A stretch of 64,000 nucleotides of DNA from Casuarina equisetifolia (GCA_028551475.1 CM052362.1:12488316-12552315), one strand, 5' to 3'; positions 37,330 through 51,150 are shown, numbered from the stretch's first letter. A program made the numbers and translations. Notes: generated by a model not told the origin, from the sequence alone.

Positions 37330-37990
37330 TGTCTAGAAATATTGTTAAGATATATTAAGAGATTAAGAGATTAAGATTAGAATGACCAAAATGCCAACTT
37401 GAAAACTAGCTCAAAAATAAAAGGAACTTCCTTTTAATTCAAATAAATCTTCAAGTGCATGTCTTGAAATGTGAGATAATCCCTACCATTAATATGCTTC
37501 TTCATGATGATTGATGAATATTAGTTATCAATGGTGTCGGATAGTAGGCTTATAAGGGTATGAAGAGAAATTTAGGATGAATCAAACTTTGTTACTATGT
37601 TAAAATAACATATTAAGATTAGAAAGCTTAAAGTCTAATACATAAATTAGTTTAAGAGTAAGAGAAACTTACTTTTAATTTAAATAATCCTTTAAGCACA
37701 TGTCTTGAAATGTGAGATAATCCACTTCATTAATATGTTATTTTATCATGATGGATGAATACCAACCATTAATAGTGTTGGAGAGTATACTTCTAAAGGC
37801 ATCAAGAGAAATCTAGGATGAATATTGATTAAGTAAAAAATCTAACTTTTATACCTTGTTAAAATAACATATTAAGATTAGAAACCTTAAAGTCCAATAC
37901 AAAAACTAGATAAAGAATAAGAGGAATTTCTTTTTAATTTACCCTTAAGCATATATCTTAATGATATGGGATAATTTATAATGTTAACGT
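37330..37990. repeat. Three-copy ~245-bp tandem repeat
   Basis: Diverged copies, each with CATGTCTTGAAATGTGAGATAA or a variant, at about 37452, 37692 and 37944. Other shared blocks are AGAAATTTAGGATGAAT/AGAAATCTAGGATGAAT and GTTAAAATAACATATTAAGA, TTAGAAA-CTTAAAGTC. It is unrelated to the 305-bp satellite and lies between it and the TMN1-like promoter. Confidence 0.8.
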
Positions 37991-38339
37991 GTACTGGTGG
38001 AGCAAGAAGCTTGTTGCTATATAATTAAACACTACGTCTCAGTGCTCTAAAGGAAAAGTATTGGGCCCATCAGGATGTTGAGAATTACGGCATACTTTTC
38101 AGTGTTTAGTGGGAAAATAACATGTGTTTGCCCCATAAAAGAAAGTAAATATTCTGATCCATTTTGGGAAGATTTCCAGTTAAGAATACGGTCACGAGAT
38201 TCTAACACAGGATAAAGATGTGAGGCACAAACGCTGGTGATATTGCAAAACAGAAAACAGACAACTAGACAAATATTGGAAAGAAGACAAAAAATAAAAT
38301 GAGGGGGCAATAATACGGCAATTGTAAGAAGCTGATTTA

Positions 38340-38415
38340 CTCTGACTCGGGTCTCCTCAATTACTTCACTTCAAATCTCTGCTCTCTCTCGTATGTTCGA
38401 AATCAGAAAAGAAGC
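38340..38415 (+). promoter_or_regulatory. Probable 5' UTR of the TMN1-like gene
   Basis: Pyrimidine-rich sequence with TCAAATCTCTGCTCTCTCTC just before the start codon at 38416, common in plant leaders. No TATA box is clear. The region from 37990 to here is otherwise unassigned. Confidence 0.4.
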
Positions 38416-41400
38416 ATGAGGAAGAAGGCTGTTACTATAATTCCTGTCATAGCGCTTCTAATCGCCTGTTTCGGAACCCAGGTTAGATCGGGTGCGTCGG
38501 ATCACCGGTACAAGGAGGGTGACCCCGTCCCGCTCTACGCCAATAAAGTTGGCCCTTTTCACAATCCTAGGTAAGTTTAAAGCTTAGATCTGAACCGGGA
38601 TCCGAAACAGTTTTTTCCGTTGTAAATGATCTCGTGTTAGGTATTAAGAAACAGAAAGCAATTCAGGAAGGAAATGTTTGTCTCGACGAATTCATTTGTG
38701 TTTTCCTGGTTATGGCTATTGTTTTTGATAAATTCGAGTCTTTCAATTGGTGGCTTTTGTTTACCTGTTGTTTGAATCTGAGGAATTCTGCGTATAAATC
38801 TGTTAATTTGTTGACAAAAGGGCTTTTGTACGAGTATATGAGCTGAAAAATGTGCTAATTTCATTGTTTTTTTTTTAATGTTGTTTTGGTACAGTGAGAC
38901 GTATCGCTACTTCGATCTGCCCTTCTGCAGAACAGGTTTATCATCTCACCTTGTGCTTTCCACTCTTGATTCCGTTATAATTTGTACCTCTGCAACTCTT
39001 ATGCTGTGTTTGTGAGGGGCCATTGTGCCGTGGCTTCGCAACTCTCTGCTGCCGAAAATATTTGAAAGAATAATGGAATTGGCAAGTTAATGCAACCTGC
39101 CTATGCTCTTTTTTTTCCTTTGTTTTCTCTTTCCGGTTGCTCATATTGAGCAAAGAAATGGCTGCTGGTATTTGTGGTGATTGCGATAATTTCTTTTGGA
39201 TTTATTTTCTAGGAAAATAGAAAAAAAAAATAGCTGTTAGCATATTGGTGTATCTTTTCTTGATGAAAACTTTTAGGTGTTAGCCTATGTGAAATTTTTT
39301 CACATATTCCTTAGGCTAGCTAAATTTTGCATGAGATTAATGGAACTTTATATTTTTTTTTTCATTTGTCTAATATCTTAATGGTTGAGGGAACACATCA
39401 TGGCAGGTCATGAGACAGATAAGAAGGAAGCACTTGGTGAGCTATTGAATGGAGATCGTCTTGTTAGTACTCCCTATAAGCTGGCCTTCAAAACAGAAAA
39501 GGACACTGAAGTGGTCTGCAGAAACAAGCTAATGAAGGAAGAAGTTGCTTGGTTCCGGGATGCTGTGAAAAAGGACTATTACTTCCAGATGTATTATGAT
39601 GACTTGCCAGTTTGGGGTTTCATTGGAAGGGTTGACAAGGAAGGCAAAGCTGATCCTAGTAACTACAAATATTTCCTTTTCAAGCATATCCAGTTTGAGG
39701 TTCTCTACAACAAGGATCAAGTAATTGAAATCACTGCTCGAATGGATCCTCAATCTATGTTGGATGTTTCAGAGGACAAGGAAGTGGAAGCAGAGTTCGT
39801 GTACACTGTCAAGTGGAAGGAAACAGAAACTCCCTTTGAGAAGAGGATGGAGAAGTACTCGCAGTCTTCTTCACTGCCGCATCACCTGGAAATTCATTGG
39901 TTTTCTATCATCAACTCATGTGTGACTGTTCTGCTTCTAACTGGTTTTCTTGCAACCATTCTCATGCGAGTCTTGAAGAATGATTTCATGAAGTAAGATT
40001 CTTAATTTGTCATCCTATCTTGCTAAGGGTAGTGATCCCCCCCTCCCTCCAACAAAAGAAAAGGACATTTTGGTATGCTAATCTAAGTAATTTCTCAAAA
40101 GGTATGCTCAAGATGAGGAAGCAGCTGATGACCAAGAAGAGACAGGATGGAAGTACATTCATGGTGATGTTTTTCGGTTTCCAAAGTACAAATCTTTACT
40201 TGCTGCAGCTTTGGGTTCTGGCAGCCAGTTGTTCACTCTGTAAGGATCTCATGTTGGGTTTTACTCTGATTTCTAATACTTGATTATAACGTCTGTGCTA
40301 AATAGTCTTTTTGATTCTTTATCTGTTTTCAGCACAGTCTTCATTTTTATGCTTGCATTGATTGGTGTATTTTATCCATACAATCGAGGAGCGCTATTTA
40401 CTGCACTTGTGGTTATTTATGCACTCACATCAGGAATTGCAGGATATACAGCAACCTGTTTCTATTGTCAGCTTGAAGGAAAGAACTGGGTTAGTATAAT
40501 TTTCTGTTTGCAAGTTTTAGCTTAGAATTTGGTCCTTCTTATGGACCCTGATGAAAATGAACTGATGTATCTTCCATCCTCTGGTTCAGGTAAGGAATCT
40601 TTTGTTGACAGGTTCCCTTTTTTGTGGACCCCTGTTCCTCACTTTCTGCTTCCTTAACACCGTTGCAATTGCCTACAATGCAACTGCAGCACTTCCCTTT
40701 GGTACTATCGTAGTGATAGTCCTCATTTGGGCATTGGTAACGTCACCATTGCTTGTTTTGGGTGGGATTGCTGGGAAAAATGTCAGGGCTGAGTTCCAAG
40801 CTCCTTGTCTTACAACAAAATATCCTCGTGAGATTCCACCTTTGCCATGGTACCGGAGTAACATTCCTCAAATGGTAATGGCCGGGTTTCTACCATTTAG
40901 TGCTATTTACATTGAGCTCTACTACATATTTGCCAGTGTCTGGGGTCACAGGATATACACCATCTACAGCATGCTTTTTATTGTCTTCATTATTCTTTTG
41001 ATTGTCACTGCTTTCATCACTGTGGCTTTGACTTATTTCCAACTTGCTGCGGAAGACCATGAATGGTGGTGGAGGTATGTTACTTTTCCTGCATATCTTT
41101 TGACTTTAGCATCACAGACACATATTTCCTTGTGGTTTGTGTTACATTTTTCTTATGAAGACTGGTGGTAACAAATCCAAAAATATGTAAAGAGTGGTTT
41201 AAACCTGAACCTGCTTCTTAAATTGGTTTGAGTGGATTTCTTTAAACATATGTTCAGCTTTGGTATATATAGAAATTGTCAAAAAGTTAAGTCGCTGATT
41301 AGATTGGTAAACTTTTATATACCGACAAATATTTGCTGTTGTTTGTTATTGTCTAGAATATACAATGTGTATCTTTGTTAGCATCTGGAGGATGATACGA

Positions 41401-43560
41401 ACAAAGCTATTCTTAATATAAGGAATTCAATATAATTCCTGAGTTTTCTCTCAATTTCAATTTATTATTGCAATTCAAAACCTGAAAGTTTACTCCTTAG
41501 GATTTTGTAGTTTCCAATTGTTTCTTTCCGTTGAAACTAATTATGTGTCAGTAACTGGTTGATGTTACTTAATTTTGTTGCCACATCAAGATGAAAGGTA
41601 GGCACTACATGTGAAACAAACATTTGAGGAAAGGATGCAAAGATGAAAAGAAGGGAAAAAAAAAAAGGAAAAAAAAAAGAAAGAGCACCACTAATCTACC
41701 CTAGAGGCTTAAAAGTTATGGGTAAAATGTTTCTGTAATTAGTCTTAGGGATTTGATGTTTTAACATGTTTGGTACTGTAGATGGTAAATTGTACTTTTC
41801 TCCACTAAATTGATACCCTTATTGCAGTTAAACTCACTCCAACTAGAACTTAGGAATTATCATAGTATTTGGAGTTTCCCTGCATGTCAAATTTGACCAT
41901 TAGTTTAGCTACAAATGGTTACGTATGCCGAGCATATGCATTTAAGTTGTTTTTCCACGATTAAAACGCCCCTCTTTATTTTAGAATTCAGCTTTAAGTA
42001 ACGGTAATTAACCAAAAGAGGAAAAAGATGGAGGCAAAGGGACACAACATCTGAACTGAGGTCACTTATTTGCCTCTTTTTTTTCGTTTATTTTTCATTG
42101 CTAAAATGGTGCATTTTGTAGGAAAAAGGAATAGTAGGTTAGCCTAAAATATGCATCAGTTATGTGCAACATTTTCCATCCTTTTTATGGTTAAATTTAA
42201 AATAGTTGTTTACCCAAGATGTTTGGATGAAATATAGATCTGAATTATTGTGAGTTGTAGTTTAAAAATGTAAGTAGAATTCGGGTCATAATTTGGTGGA
42301 CAAATTTAATTTATCCTTTTCTATATCATAGTACAATTCCTCAACAAATGTGCGTCTTCTATAACTTAAAACAAGCTTTGTCTTAGTAGCATATGGATCA
42401 TAGTTTGAAATTTCACTGTTAGTTTCTCCTGCTCCATCAAATTAGTTATTAAGTCGAATGAAAATAATTAGATCACTAAATTTCACCTGATAAGTATCAC
42501 ATTTTCTGTTTTTGAAATACAAAAGTGTTATATTTATTTTATGTTGAAGGTTCATATTAGGGACGTTTGAGAATCAGGTTGGTGAGTACCTTATTTATTT
42601 ATTTATTTAACCCTTATGATCATTTAATTTATGGTTTAGTCATTTGACATGTTTTTCCTTCTAATTTAATGGCCAATCTGAGTGAAGGAGGCAAGCTAAC
42701 ACTGGTATTTCAAAATATGATCTAAGTGGCATGAAATTATAAAGCTTTTAGAGGAAAGTGATACATAGGTTGTAGTTTAGAGGGAGGGAGACAGACCGGG
42801 GACATGGGTGAATGTCATTTTCCCTCACTGATTGCACAACGGACGAACTTCTCATCTAAGAACGCAATTGTGTTTTCCTTTGATAAATGAGGTTGTACAA
42901 GTATAAGTCTGATGGAATAATGTATATAACATATTAGCTTGACTATGCGAAGGCTATTGTTATTAAATGTTATATGACACCCTTTTTAGTTTTCCATCTT
43001 CGTTGATGTTGAGATGTTATGGAAGCATCGTCGGATGTTCGCTTCATGGATATCTTGCAAATATTGATTTTACCTTAATACGTATATCTGAGCCTACATA
43101 TAACTAGGCCCTACTTGAATCCTAGTACCAAGTAAAAGAACTTATGTATAGGCAACAGTTTCTTTCCTTCTAACTTCGTCCTAGAGCAATTTCCTTCAAG
43201 ACCTGTGATCTTTCTTGTCATTTGATTTCGAGTTTAAAATGCCTGAAATGAGCTTCAATGCATAAGTTGTCCTTTCTGAGCTTTGGTGCATAAAGTTTTG
43301 CACTTTTGAGTAAACTAATCATAGCTGATTATTGACACAGGTCTTTCCTTTGCGGTGGATCAACTGGCCTATTCATCTACGGCTACTGCTTGTATTACTA
43401 CTATGGCAGATCGGACATGTCTGGCTTTATGCAGACCTCATTCTTCTTTGGCTATATGGCTTGCATCTGCTATGGCTTCTTTCTCATGCTTGGAACTGTT
43501 GGTTTTCGCGCCTCTCTGCTCTTTGTTCGTCACATTTACAGGTCAATCAAGTGTGAGTAG
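38416..43560 (+). CDS. TMN1: Transmembrane nine (TM9SF/EMP70) protein, TMN1-like
   Basis: Nonaspanin of endosome/Golgi membranes. Seven exons: 38416-38570, 38895-38935, 39407-39992, 40102-40239, 40333-40489, 40590-41074, 43341-43560. All introns are GT-AG and the joined frame is 1782 bp (593 codons plus stop). Residues 1-25 look like a signal peptide. The lumenal region has [23 protein letters not shown]-type VAWFRDAV and [12 protein letters not shown]. Nine hydrophobic helices start near residue 230 ([12 protein letters not shown]), with [21 protein letters not shown] and [17 protein letters not shown]. The C-terminus KCE fits the KxD/E Golgi-retention signal described for Arabidopsis EMP12/TMN1, which has a similar length (~590 aa). 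Intron 6 is 2.27 kb; the others are short. No stop or frameshift: intact. The subfamily name is from memory of length and tail. Confidence 0.95.
41075..43340 (+). other. Long intron 6 of the TMN1-like gene
   Basis: 2266 bp between donor GTATGTT and acceptor GACACAG. AT-rich, with A-rich runs near 41660 and a TATT repeat near 42590-42610. No coding domain or defined transposon ends seen. Confidence 0.8.
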
Positions 43561-43900
43561 TGGCTTGATTAGTCATTTAGGTAAGTTTTATCAATTCTCT
43601 GTTTCCGTCCTAGAGAAAGATCCGGAGTTTTTGTGATAAGTAGGTCGCATAGTGCCTCCAGAAGGGAAGAATTCAAACCTTGACAACTTACCTAAAGCGA
43701 GTATTATCTAGTTCTGCTGTGTATTAGCTGCCACGTGAAAATTATGGTCTTCTAGGTTTCATTGATCTTGGGCTTATGTAGTTACGAGACAGACGTGGGA
43801 GGCAGCTTGAATTTCCTCATTATCGTTACTCTTTATTATAGTATTGAGTAACTTAGTGGAATCTTTTGAAGAGGTCCATGGAATTATATGAGTACATGGC
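43561..43900 (+). other. 3' UTR and downstream flank of the TMN1-like gene
   Basis: Directly follows the TAG at 43558-43560. No canonical AATAAA is obvious in the first 300 bases. No other gene seen. Confidence 0.4.
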
Positions 43901-44662
43901 TGAGTTTTGACTCATGTATCAGAATTGCAATAGGCGCTCTTTGTGTGATCCAATGGGTCCAAGAACGGCAAAGTGGAAGAGCATCTCAAGAAGTGTTTGG
44001 AATATTCACTAGAATCTCATATATAGTTTTGGGTTTTGTCATTAATGATAGGGGTTTCCTAAATAGTTATTAAGTCCTTAATTTATTAGGTTTTTTTTAT
44101 TGTCTAAGAATCTTTTTCCTTGTTTGGTTTTTCTTTATTGTCTAGATTCTTGATTTATCTGGGTTTCCATACTTGTCAGATCTTTGATTTGTTTAGGATT
44201 TCCTTATTTGTTAGAATCCAGATTTGTTAAACCTTTCTTAATTTTAGGAATTATTGATTTATCAGGATCCTTATAAAATTAGGTTTTAAGGATTTCTAAT
44301 TTACCAAAATTTTTCTAAGATTAGGTTTAGTTGCTTATTTAAAGGAATCATTATTTCAAGTATAAATAGACTTGTTTTTCTAGAAAATAAAAACCTCAAA
44401 GTTGTGTGATCAACTTTATCTTTTATCTAGTTCTTGTCAAGGATTGGTGGTGGAGTACCTCCTTAATTCGTGGCATTGCCTTTATGTCTTGGAGCTTGTT
44501 GGCATCTATATTTTATTTTTGTTCTTTGTATTTTCATTTTTATTCTTTCTTCCTTACCAAATACTCACTTTTCTCACAAAAAATCCAAAAACACAAAAAA
44601 AAAAGATTTTTAGTAATTTTTTTAACCCGAGCTCACTCAAGCCCACCATATGATTTGCATCA
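43900..44662 (+). mobile_element. 5'-truncated LTR of the 12-kb/29.6-kb family
   Basis: From about CCAATGGGTCCAAGAA (43951) it aligns with the LTR at 11973, through TTAATTTATTAGGTTT, TTTGTTAGAATCCAGA, GTTGTGTGATCAACTTT and GATTGGTGGTGG, to CCACCATATGATTTGCATCA at 44662. The first part before about 43950 is poorly conserved and the family start TGATGCGGATGCAC is missing, so the left end is truncated or diverged. Confidence 0.75.
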
Positions 44663-47600
44663 GTTGCATAGAAATATGTAAGGCTATAAGTATGTGTTGG
44701 ACCTGCATACACGTCCCTTGATTGTTCTTCAGGCTCTAAGAGAGGAGACCAAATTACTTTGGAAATCTTCTTCATTCTAGAGGATTTTACTCGTATACTC
44801 GGCGTTGGATCGCCCATCTTGTTATTCCCCTGATTTCTTCAGAGTATCATGTTGTTTTAGCTGATCAATCGGGCATTTTTTCCCCCCTAATGAATGCAGA
44901 TGCAACTATGGCTCCCATGCCTCAAATTATAAAAATACGTTTTTGGGTGTTTTACTAGACTCTTAATATGGTTGAGCTAATAACGCAACGTGCCTTGTCA
45001 AGAATCAGTAAAGGGACGGAGAGGTTGGTGGGGGAGAACTTTGTGCAGTTATTTTTATTGACCTATTTAATGCTGCCACTTATTTTTATGTTTTAGTAAC
45101 CTTCATAGTAAATTGTAATTTGTCAGGGTGAAAGCCATAACCGGAGTAAAAGATAAATGATTTGTACAGTTCTTGCGACCAAACAAGCAAACAAGAAATT
45201 TTTAGTTTTTATTTTTCGGTTGGCAAGGTCGATGGGTTTCATTTAAACCCTGACTTTAGAATCTTCCACCAATAACATGTTCGCATAACTATTCGTTCAG
45301 CTCGGTAAAACAGAAAATTATTAAAGTTTCAGGACATCGAGGGAGCAGTCAGCTTCTCTCTGGGAGTTTATTGTTCTCGTCTAGCTCACTTGAATTGGTG
45401 TCCAGCTGAAAATTTGTATGCTTTTCCTTCACAGTACCAACAGCAGTCTAATAAATAGTTGGCTTTCGAAACAATTTCCTTAATGTTGTGTATTTTAAGG
45501 GCTGGGTTTAGGATTTGTGTTCAAAACAATGTCAAAAAGGAGAAAAAAAAAAAGCGTTTTAGAAAATTTACAAGTAGTGACCCATTAAATATGAAATTCT
45601 CCGTTGATTATGATGGTAGTGAAAGCTGTGATGGTCCCATAATTAAAAGTTCCTATGCGTATCAAAAACTCTCAATGCGTCATTATATTTTTTGTGGATA
45701 AGCAAAGCATGGTACATCACTCCCATGAGGGCAAAAAAGACCACATCCTCAATAAAGCAATAGAGGGTCTCTTATCCTCATCCATAGAGTACCAATAAAG
45801 GTATACTTGTTTTACAGAATGCTTTTAAATAAAAGGACTAGGGACAGAAATAAAAGAAGGCAAGTGTCCAAGATAGGGACTGGGGAAAAGGTTTCGAGGC
45901 TCTTTCCCTGCTAACCCTTTTTTTATTTTTATTTTATTTATTTTTTATTTTTTATTTTTTTATTTGTCCTCGGTCACTTCCTTTTTCTGACATGAATTGA
46001 AACTTCCACGGGGAATAATTACGCCTTTTTATAGGTTTTTGTTACACATATAGGAACACTTTAATAATTAGGATCATTATCATTTTTTATATCATTTTTT
46101 TAATATAATATTATCGATTTAACTCTAATTGTAATATTAAAATCTTTAACCTTAAAGTAAAATATTAAGGGTTTTTGGGCCAAAGTTTTATAGGTTCCTC
46201 AATAAATTTCTTTTCAAGAATTTTGCAAATCTAGTATTTTTAGAATATGTGCATAATCAGCACGTTTAGGCAGTAAAAAGTTACATATATTTGCATTTAT
46301 AATGGTCTGATAAAGGTATATCAACATTATGGGATTTTAAAGTTAATATGACGTGTTTATGATCTATTTACATAGTAAATAATTTTTAAGGAAATTATGT
46401 CATAATAAAAGGTCTTCATGCATATTTGGAAACTAAGTATTTTAGACATAAGAAATATGTTATTATCATCTAGGTAGAATTTTTTCTTGCCTTATATTTT
46501 TTTCTAGTTTTTTCTACAATTTCCTTTTAATATAATGAGATTTTTCATAAGTCTACAATTATTTTTTAAGGTAAGGCATCCCACCAATAACTATTAATTG
46601 TAGCTTTAATGTCTATTAAAGTACTTAAATTCTAAATTTTATATCCAAGAAAATTGAAACTTTTGAAAGTATATATATATGCATCTTTTCTTGCTTTGCT
46701 AGGAGAAAGATTTTTTTTTTTCATCTTTTGGTTGTTAATGATATATTTAGCCATTTTTATTTTATTTTTCTTTTGGGTAGCTCATACATGGCATAGAAAA
46801 GTTTGAACATTTTGTTTATGTTAAATCAACTCTTTTTTGCTTATTCTTTAGTAACTTCTTTTGACAGTCTAAAAATCATTTTTTAACAAATTTTTTATTA
46901 ATACCTTCTTGATAAGGAAAATTTGGTTTTCACTTGTGAGAGTTATTCTTTAGGAAGTATAAGTTTTTGCCATAAGTTACATACTAGCTATTACTAGATT
47001 TTGCCATATTAAACTAGATTTTGGGCATTGTGTTTTATTGAATTATTTAGAAATTATTGTTTTGGAAATTTAATATCTTTTTAGTTAATTGATCTCGGAT
47101 TAATACCATTATCAAATAGTCAAGGTTAAAAGATTTCCTCAAGATTTTTCTATAGATATTTTGTAGAAATATGAGGTGGCTTTGCAAATTCATGAATACT
47201 TTTTTTTTCTTAATGAATTAAAGGTCATGGGAGCTAGGTTTAATCTTTATACTTTTTGTTTTCACCATAATTCTAATCCCAAATTAAGATTATTGGTGGA
47301 GATAAAGTAATTTGGCTTGATGTTAAATCAAATTGATTAGACTAAATTAATCTTATAATAGCTTTAATTGGGTCATTAAATTTTCCATTAGTACTACTCA
47401 AATTATCTAGACCTTATTAGAGCAAAGCTATAATTTTATTTAATTAAGCTTATTTGAGTGTATCTAATTTATGAATATTTATTTTCTATTTTGTTACTTT
47501 TTCTTTCAAACAAAGTGAGGTTTATTTACTCTAACTTGATAATTTTGTAATGTGTTTATACTAAATTATTCAAATACTTTTGCATAGAAGATTTTGAATT

Positions 47601-47879
47601 TTGATACTTTTTATATCTCTTCTTTCTTGGCTTGTTTTTTTTTTCTTATTTCTTTTAACTACTCTTTATGGAAGCTTATTTATTTGCCAAAACATCTTTT
47701 AACTTAAGATTTTTATTTCTTCTCTAGTGATCATTTTTAAATCCAATTAGTGTCCATATTTTGGTTCTTCTTACTAAAGAACTTTTTTCCATCACTTATA
47801 ATCAAGTAAAGGATTTCTTACTTATTTGAGATATTTTGGCTATATAAAAGTTCAAACTTTTTTTTTTTAAGAAATTTAA
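44663..47879. other. AT-rich intergenic DNA
   Basis: No gene or element end recognised. It contains a T/A-rich low-complexity run at about 45917-45965. The stretch 46000-47880 is very AT-rich and may be old transposon DNA. The frame near 45459-45701 has no known domain. Confidence 0.4.
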
Positions 47880-49204
47880 GTGAGAAAACCTCCAATGGAG
47901 ACTCATTAAGGAATGCCATGACAACAAGTGGACTAAGCATCTTGGACAATGGAGGAGGATGGCTTTTGTAGAAGCCTCATACTTCTGGCTTGGTATGTGT
48001 GATGAGATTGAACTTTTTGTTAAAACTTGTCTCATTTGCCAACATGATAAGCTAGAGTGAAGGGCTCCTAGAGGATTGTTAGAACCTCTACTGATACTAT
48101 GCCATTCATGGGAAAGCATTTCCATGGATTTTATAACTGGACTACCAAAGGTTGATGGGTGAGGATCGATCCTTATGGTGGTGGACTGGTTTTCTAAGTA
48201 TGTTACCTTTGTATAGGCCCTAATGGAGTGTCCAGTGGAAGTCACAGTTTGGCTTTTCTTTAAACATGTGGTGAAGTGAGACTAATGTAGAGCATCATTA
48301 GTGACAGAGATCCATGCTTTACAGGTTGACTATGGAGAAAGCTATTCAATTTGTTGGGTTCAGAGTTATGGTTCTCTATGAGCTTTCATCCCCAAACGGA
48401 TGGGTAAACAAAGAGGGTAAACAACCTTGTGGAGTTATACCTAAGGCACTTTGTGAGTGAGAACTAGAAGGATTGGGAAAAGTCAATGGATATAGCCTAA
48501 TTTTCTTAAAACTTACAAAGGAGTGAGTCATAAACAAAAACTCATTCAAGTTGGTGACAGGATAACAACCGTTGACTCCTTCAACCTTGGAGTCTAAACC
48601 ATCATATCAGTGTCCTGGTGCCTATGAGACAGCTAAAGCTTGAAAGAAGAATGCAAATGTGGTGAAATCATATCTAAATAGAGCGATTAAAAGAATGAAG
48701 AAGTGGGCTGACAAGAAAAAAAGGCTAGTCATTATAACATTGGGGAACATGTATTAGTAACATTCTTACCCCATCAATACAAGACTTACCGTCCCTTTCA
48801 TAAGGGATTGGTTTGCAAGTATGAAGGACCATTTGAAATCATGGGGAAAATTAGGAAGGTGGCCTATCGACTAGATCTCCCACCTAACCTTAAGATCCAT
48901 TTGGTTTACCATGTAAGCATGTTAAAGCCTTTCCACGAGTATCAGGTGGATGTAGAATAGAGCAAGCCAAAAAGGGCTCCTCCGATGATGATGACATCCT
49001 TTAAAAAGGATGCAGATGCAATCTTGGCTAATCACATCTTTCAGAAGAAAAGAGTTCATTCGTGGTGATAGTTCTTCATCAAATGGAAGGGATTGCCTAA
49101 AAGCAAAGCAACATGGGAGTTCGAAAATGATCTTTAGCAATTCAAAGGTCTTATTGACAATTATTTAGAGTGATGAGGGTGTCACTAAATTAAGTTGGGG
49201 AGAA
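47880..49204 (+). pseudogene. Chromovirus (Ty3/gypsy) integrase and chromodomain remnant
   Basis: 3' end of a gypsy pol gene. The integrase zinc finger is visible (ECHDNKWTKHLG, then CLICQHDK), then the core start SWESISMDFITGLPK and VVDWFSKYVTF with the first catalytic Asp. Near 48790-48930 comes the post-core region with KYEGPFEIMGK, VAYRLDLPP and VYHVSMLKPFHEYQ. The chromodomain at about 49070-49145 reads FFIKWKGLPKSKATWEF. Many stops (for example the TGA after DKLE near 48059) make it dead. AAGTTGGGGAGAA before 49205 looks like the polypurine tract. Protease and RT are absent, so the 5' half is lost. Confidence 0.85.
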
Positions 49205-49815
49205 TGTTTCGGATTGGCAGTATGGGCTAACGGGCTGGCCAACTGAGTACAAGCCGGACTTATGTGTACTGGACTGGTAGTATGGGCTAATGGACTGAGC
49301 TAGCGAGTACAAGCCTAGCCCACCTAGTTTCCTTATTGTTGGGTCATCCACTTAGGTGGTGCCCCATTTTATTCCTTTTGTATTTCCATTACTTTTATGT
49401 ATAAGAATGCAATAAACCCTTTAATAAGGGAAACATTACTTATCGATTTGAATATGTAATGACTTTAATATTTAATAAAATGTTGGTTACAATTCATCAT
49501 TTATTATTGTAACATTAACTTTTTATGAGTATTCTAACATTTTAGAATTATAAAGCATTTCGATTTGATGAACCTCATTTGAATCTCATGTAACATTTAC
49601 ACATTTATCGTAATGCTTTAAATGTGTAATAGTGGTCCATTTAATTCATACAAGAGGGCTAACTCTTATATAAAGAGAACCTCTTGGTCCATTTCTCGTC
49701 ACTTAAATGCTTATGTTTTCCTCTCTTTCCTTGTCTTTTTCTTGTGAGTTCTCTAGAAGTCCTTTCATAATAATGACCCTGGTTAGATGGTTGACTCAGT
49801 TCATTGCTGAGACTT
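49205..49815 (+). mobile_element. Putative 3' LTR of the chromovirus
   Basis: Starts TGTTTCGGATTGGCAG right after the polypurine-like tract. The beginning is enriched in GGGCTAACGGGCTGG-type repeats. A plausible end lies near 49815, but no partner LTR is present to fix it. Confidence 0.5.
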
Positions 49816-51150
49816 GAGTGTTGAATGGATTTCTCCAAGTTTGTTACAATATAAAGGAATCTAGTTCCAACCTGGGAGAAATCATAAGTCTAGGAAGGCA
49901 TAGGAATTCTTGTGTGGGCACAAGTGTGGGTGTGTTAGGAGCTATAGACTCAAAATCCTATTCTTTTATTGAACATAAGGTAGATTTAGCTCCAATAGAA
50001 GAGGCGGAAAACATGAGAAAGATATTGGTAGAAGTAATGAGCGCATAAGCTTAATGGGAGTAAGACCAATTGCCAACTGAGATGACCATTGAGTAGACTT
50101 CTTCCCATCAAGTTAGACCGCTAGAGGGAAAAGTAAGGAGACTAAAATCTACTCTAACCCTCTTGAAAGGAGGTGGTTAAGGATTCAACATTGGATGTAA
50201 CTAAGCAATAAGTAGTGGAAATTCAATCTAAATTCAAAATCAAATTCAAGTTCAAGTTCAAGTCAAGAACAAATTTGAATTTGGATTCAAGTTAAAGTTC
50301 AAGTAAAATTAAATTCAAATTCAAGATTAAGTTATTATCAATTCTTATTAGGTTTTCTTTTAAGTTGGAAAAGCTTGAAGGTAAGCTTTCTTTAAAAGGG
50401 GATGGTATGTTGCAGGTCTAAGATTATATATTTAGGCCAAGTTTAGTTTAGTTTAGTTAGTGAAGTCCATTAAGGTTTCTTCTTTATAAAAAAACATGAT
50501 ACCTACAAGGGGAGGCAGTCTTGATTATGTAAAATTGTCTTAGTTTAACACATTGAAACCATGAGACTAATTTTTTCCCAATTAAAGCATTTAGTGCCTT
50601 CGTAAAGAATCAATTATCTTGTAGGATAAAATCAATACAATGTAATGACTTAGCTAAATTGATCCTAACAATTTTAGCAATTTATCCAAGATAAAGGCAT
50701 TCAATAAAGGATTTCTAATTGAATTTACCATGTTTACCATTCTAAATTGGATTTGACAAACACAAATATAGGCACATTGTGGAGACATGTCTATCTCTAC
50801 TTCACTATGCAAAGATCCCATTTCTTTTGGTACATGCATTTGAGACTAAAATTCCTTAATGAATTGCATGCCAACTTAAGTACTTAACAACTTCTACTCA
50901 CACCACATACTAGCCAGCAAAGGTGTAACATTCTTAGAGTTAACTGATAACTTTATTTTTTATAGAGCTATTTTGAATATTTTAGGCAATAAATAATGTA
51001 ATTTCATGAGGTAATATTTTTATTTTCTCATAATTATTTATATTTTCTGCGTTTGTGTAGCAAAAGATGGCATGTTAAGAAGAAAGGAAAATAAGGGAGA
51101 AAAAAAAATCATGAAAAGAAAGAAAAAGGACCTGCACATAAGACAAAAAT
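49816..51150. other. Unassigned DNA with a TTCAAG-rich stretch
   Basis: No gene recognised. 50222-50335 is a degenerate tandem of TTCAAG/AAGTTC units. The open frame at 49818-50048 has no known domain. Confidence 0.4.

Noticed and set aside
47802-48245. 147-codon minus-strand open frame
   Set aside because: It is antisense to the gypsy integrase zinc finger and core, which are recognisable on the plus strand.
49818-50048. 76-codon open frame after the chromovirus LTR
   Set aside because: No recognised motif; could be chance or a leftover of the next element.
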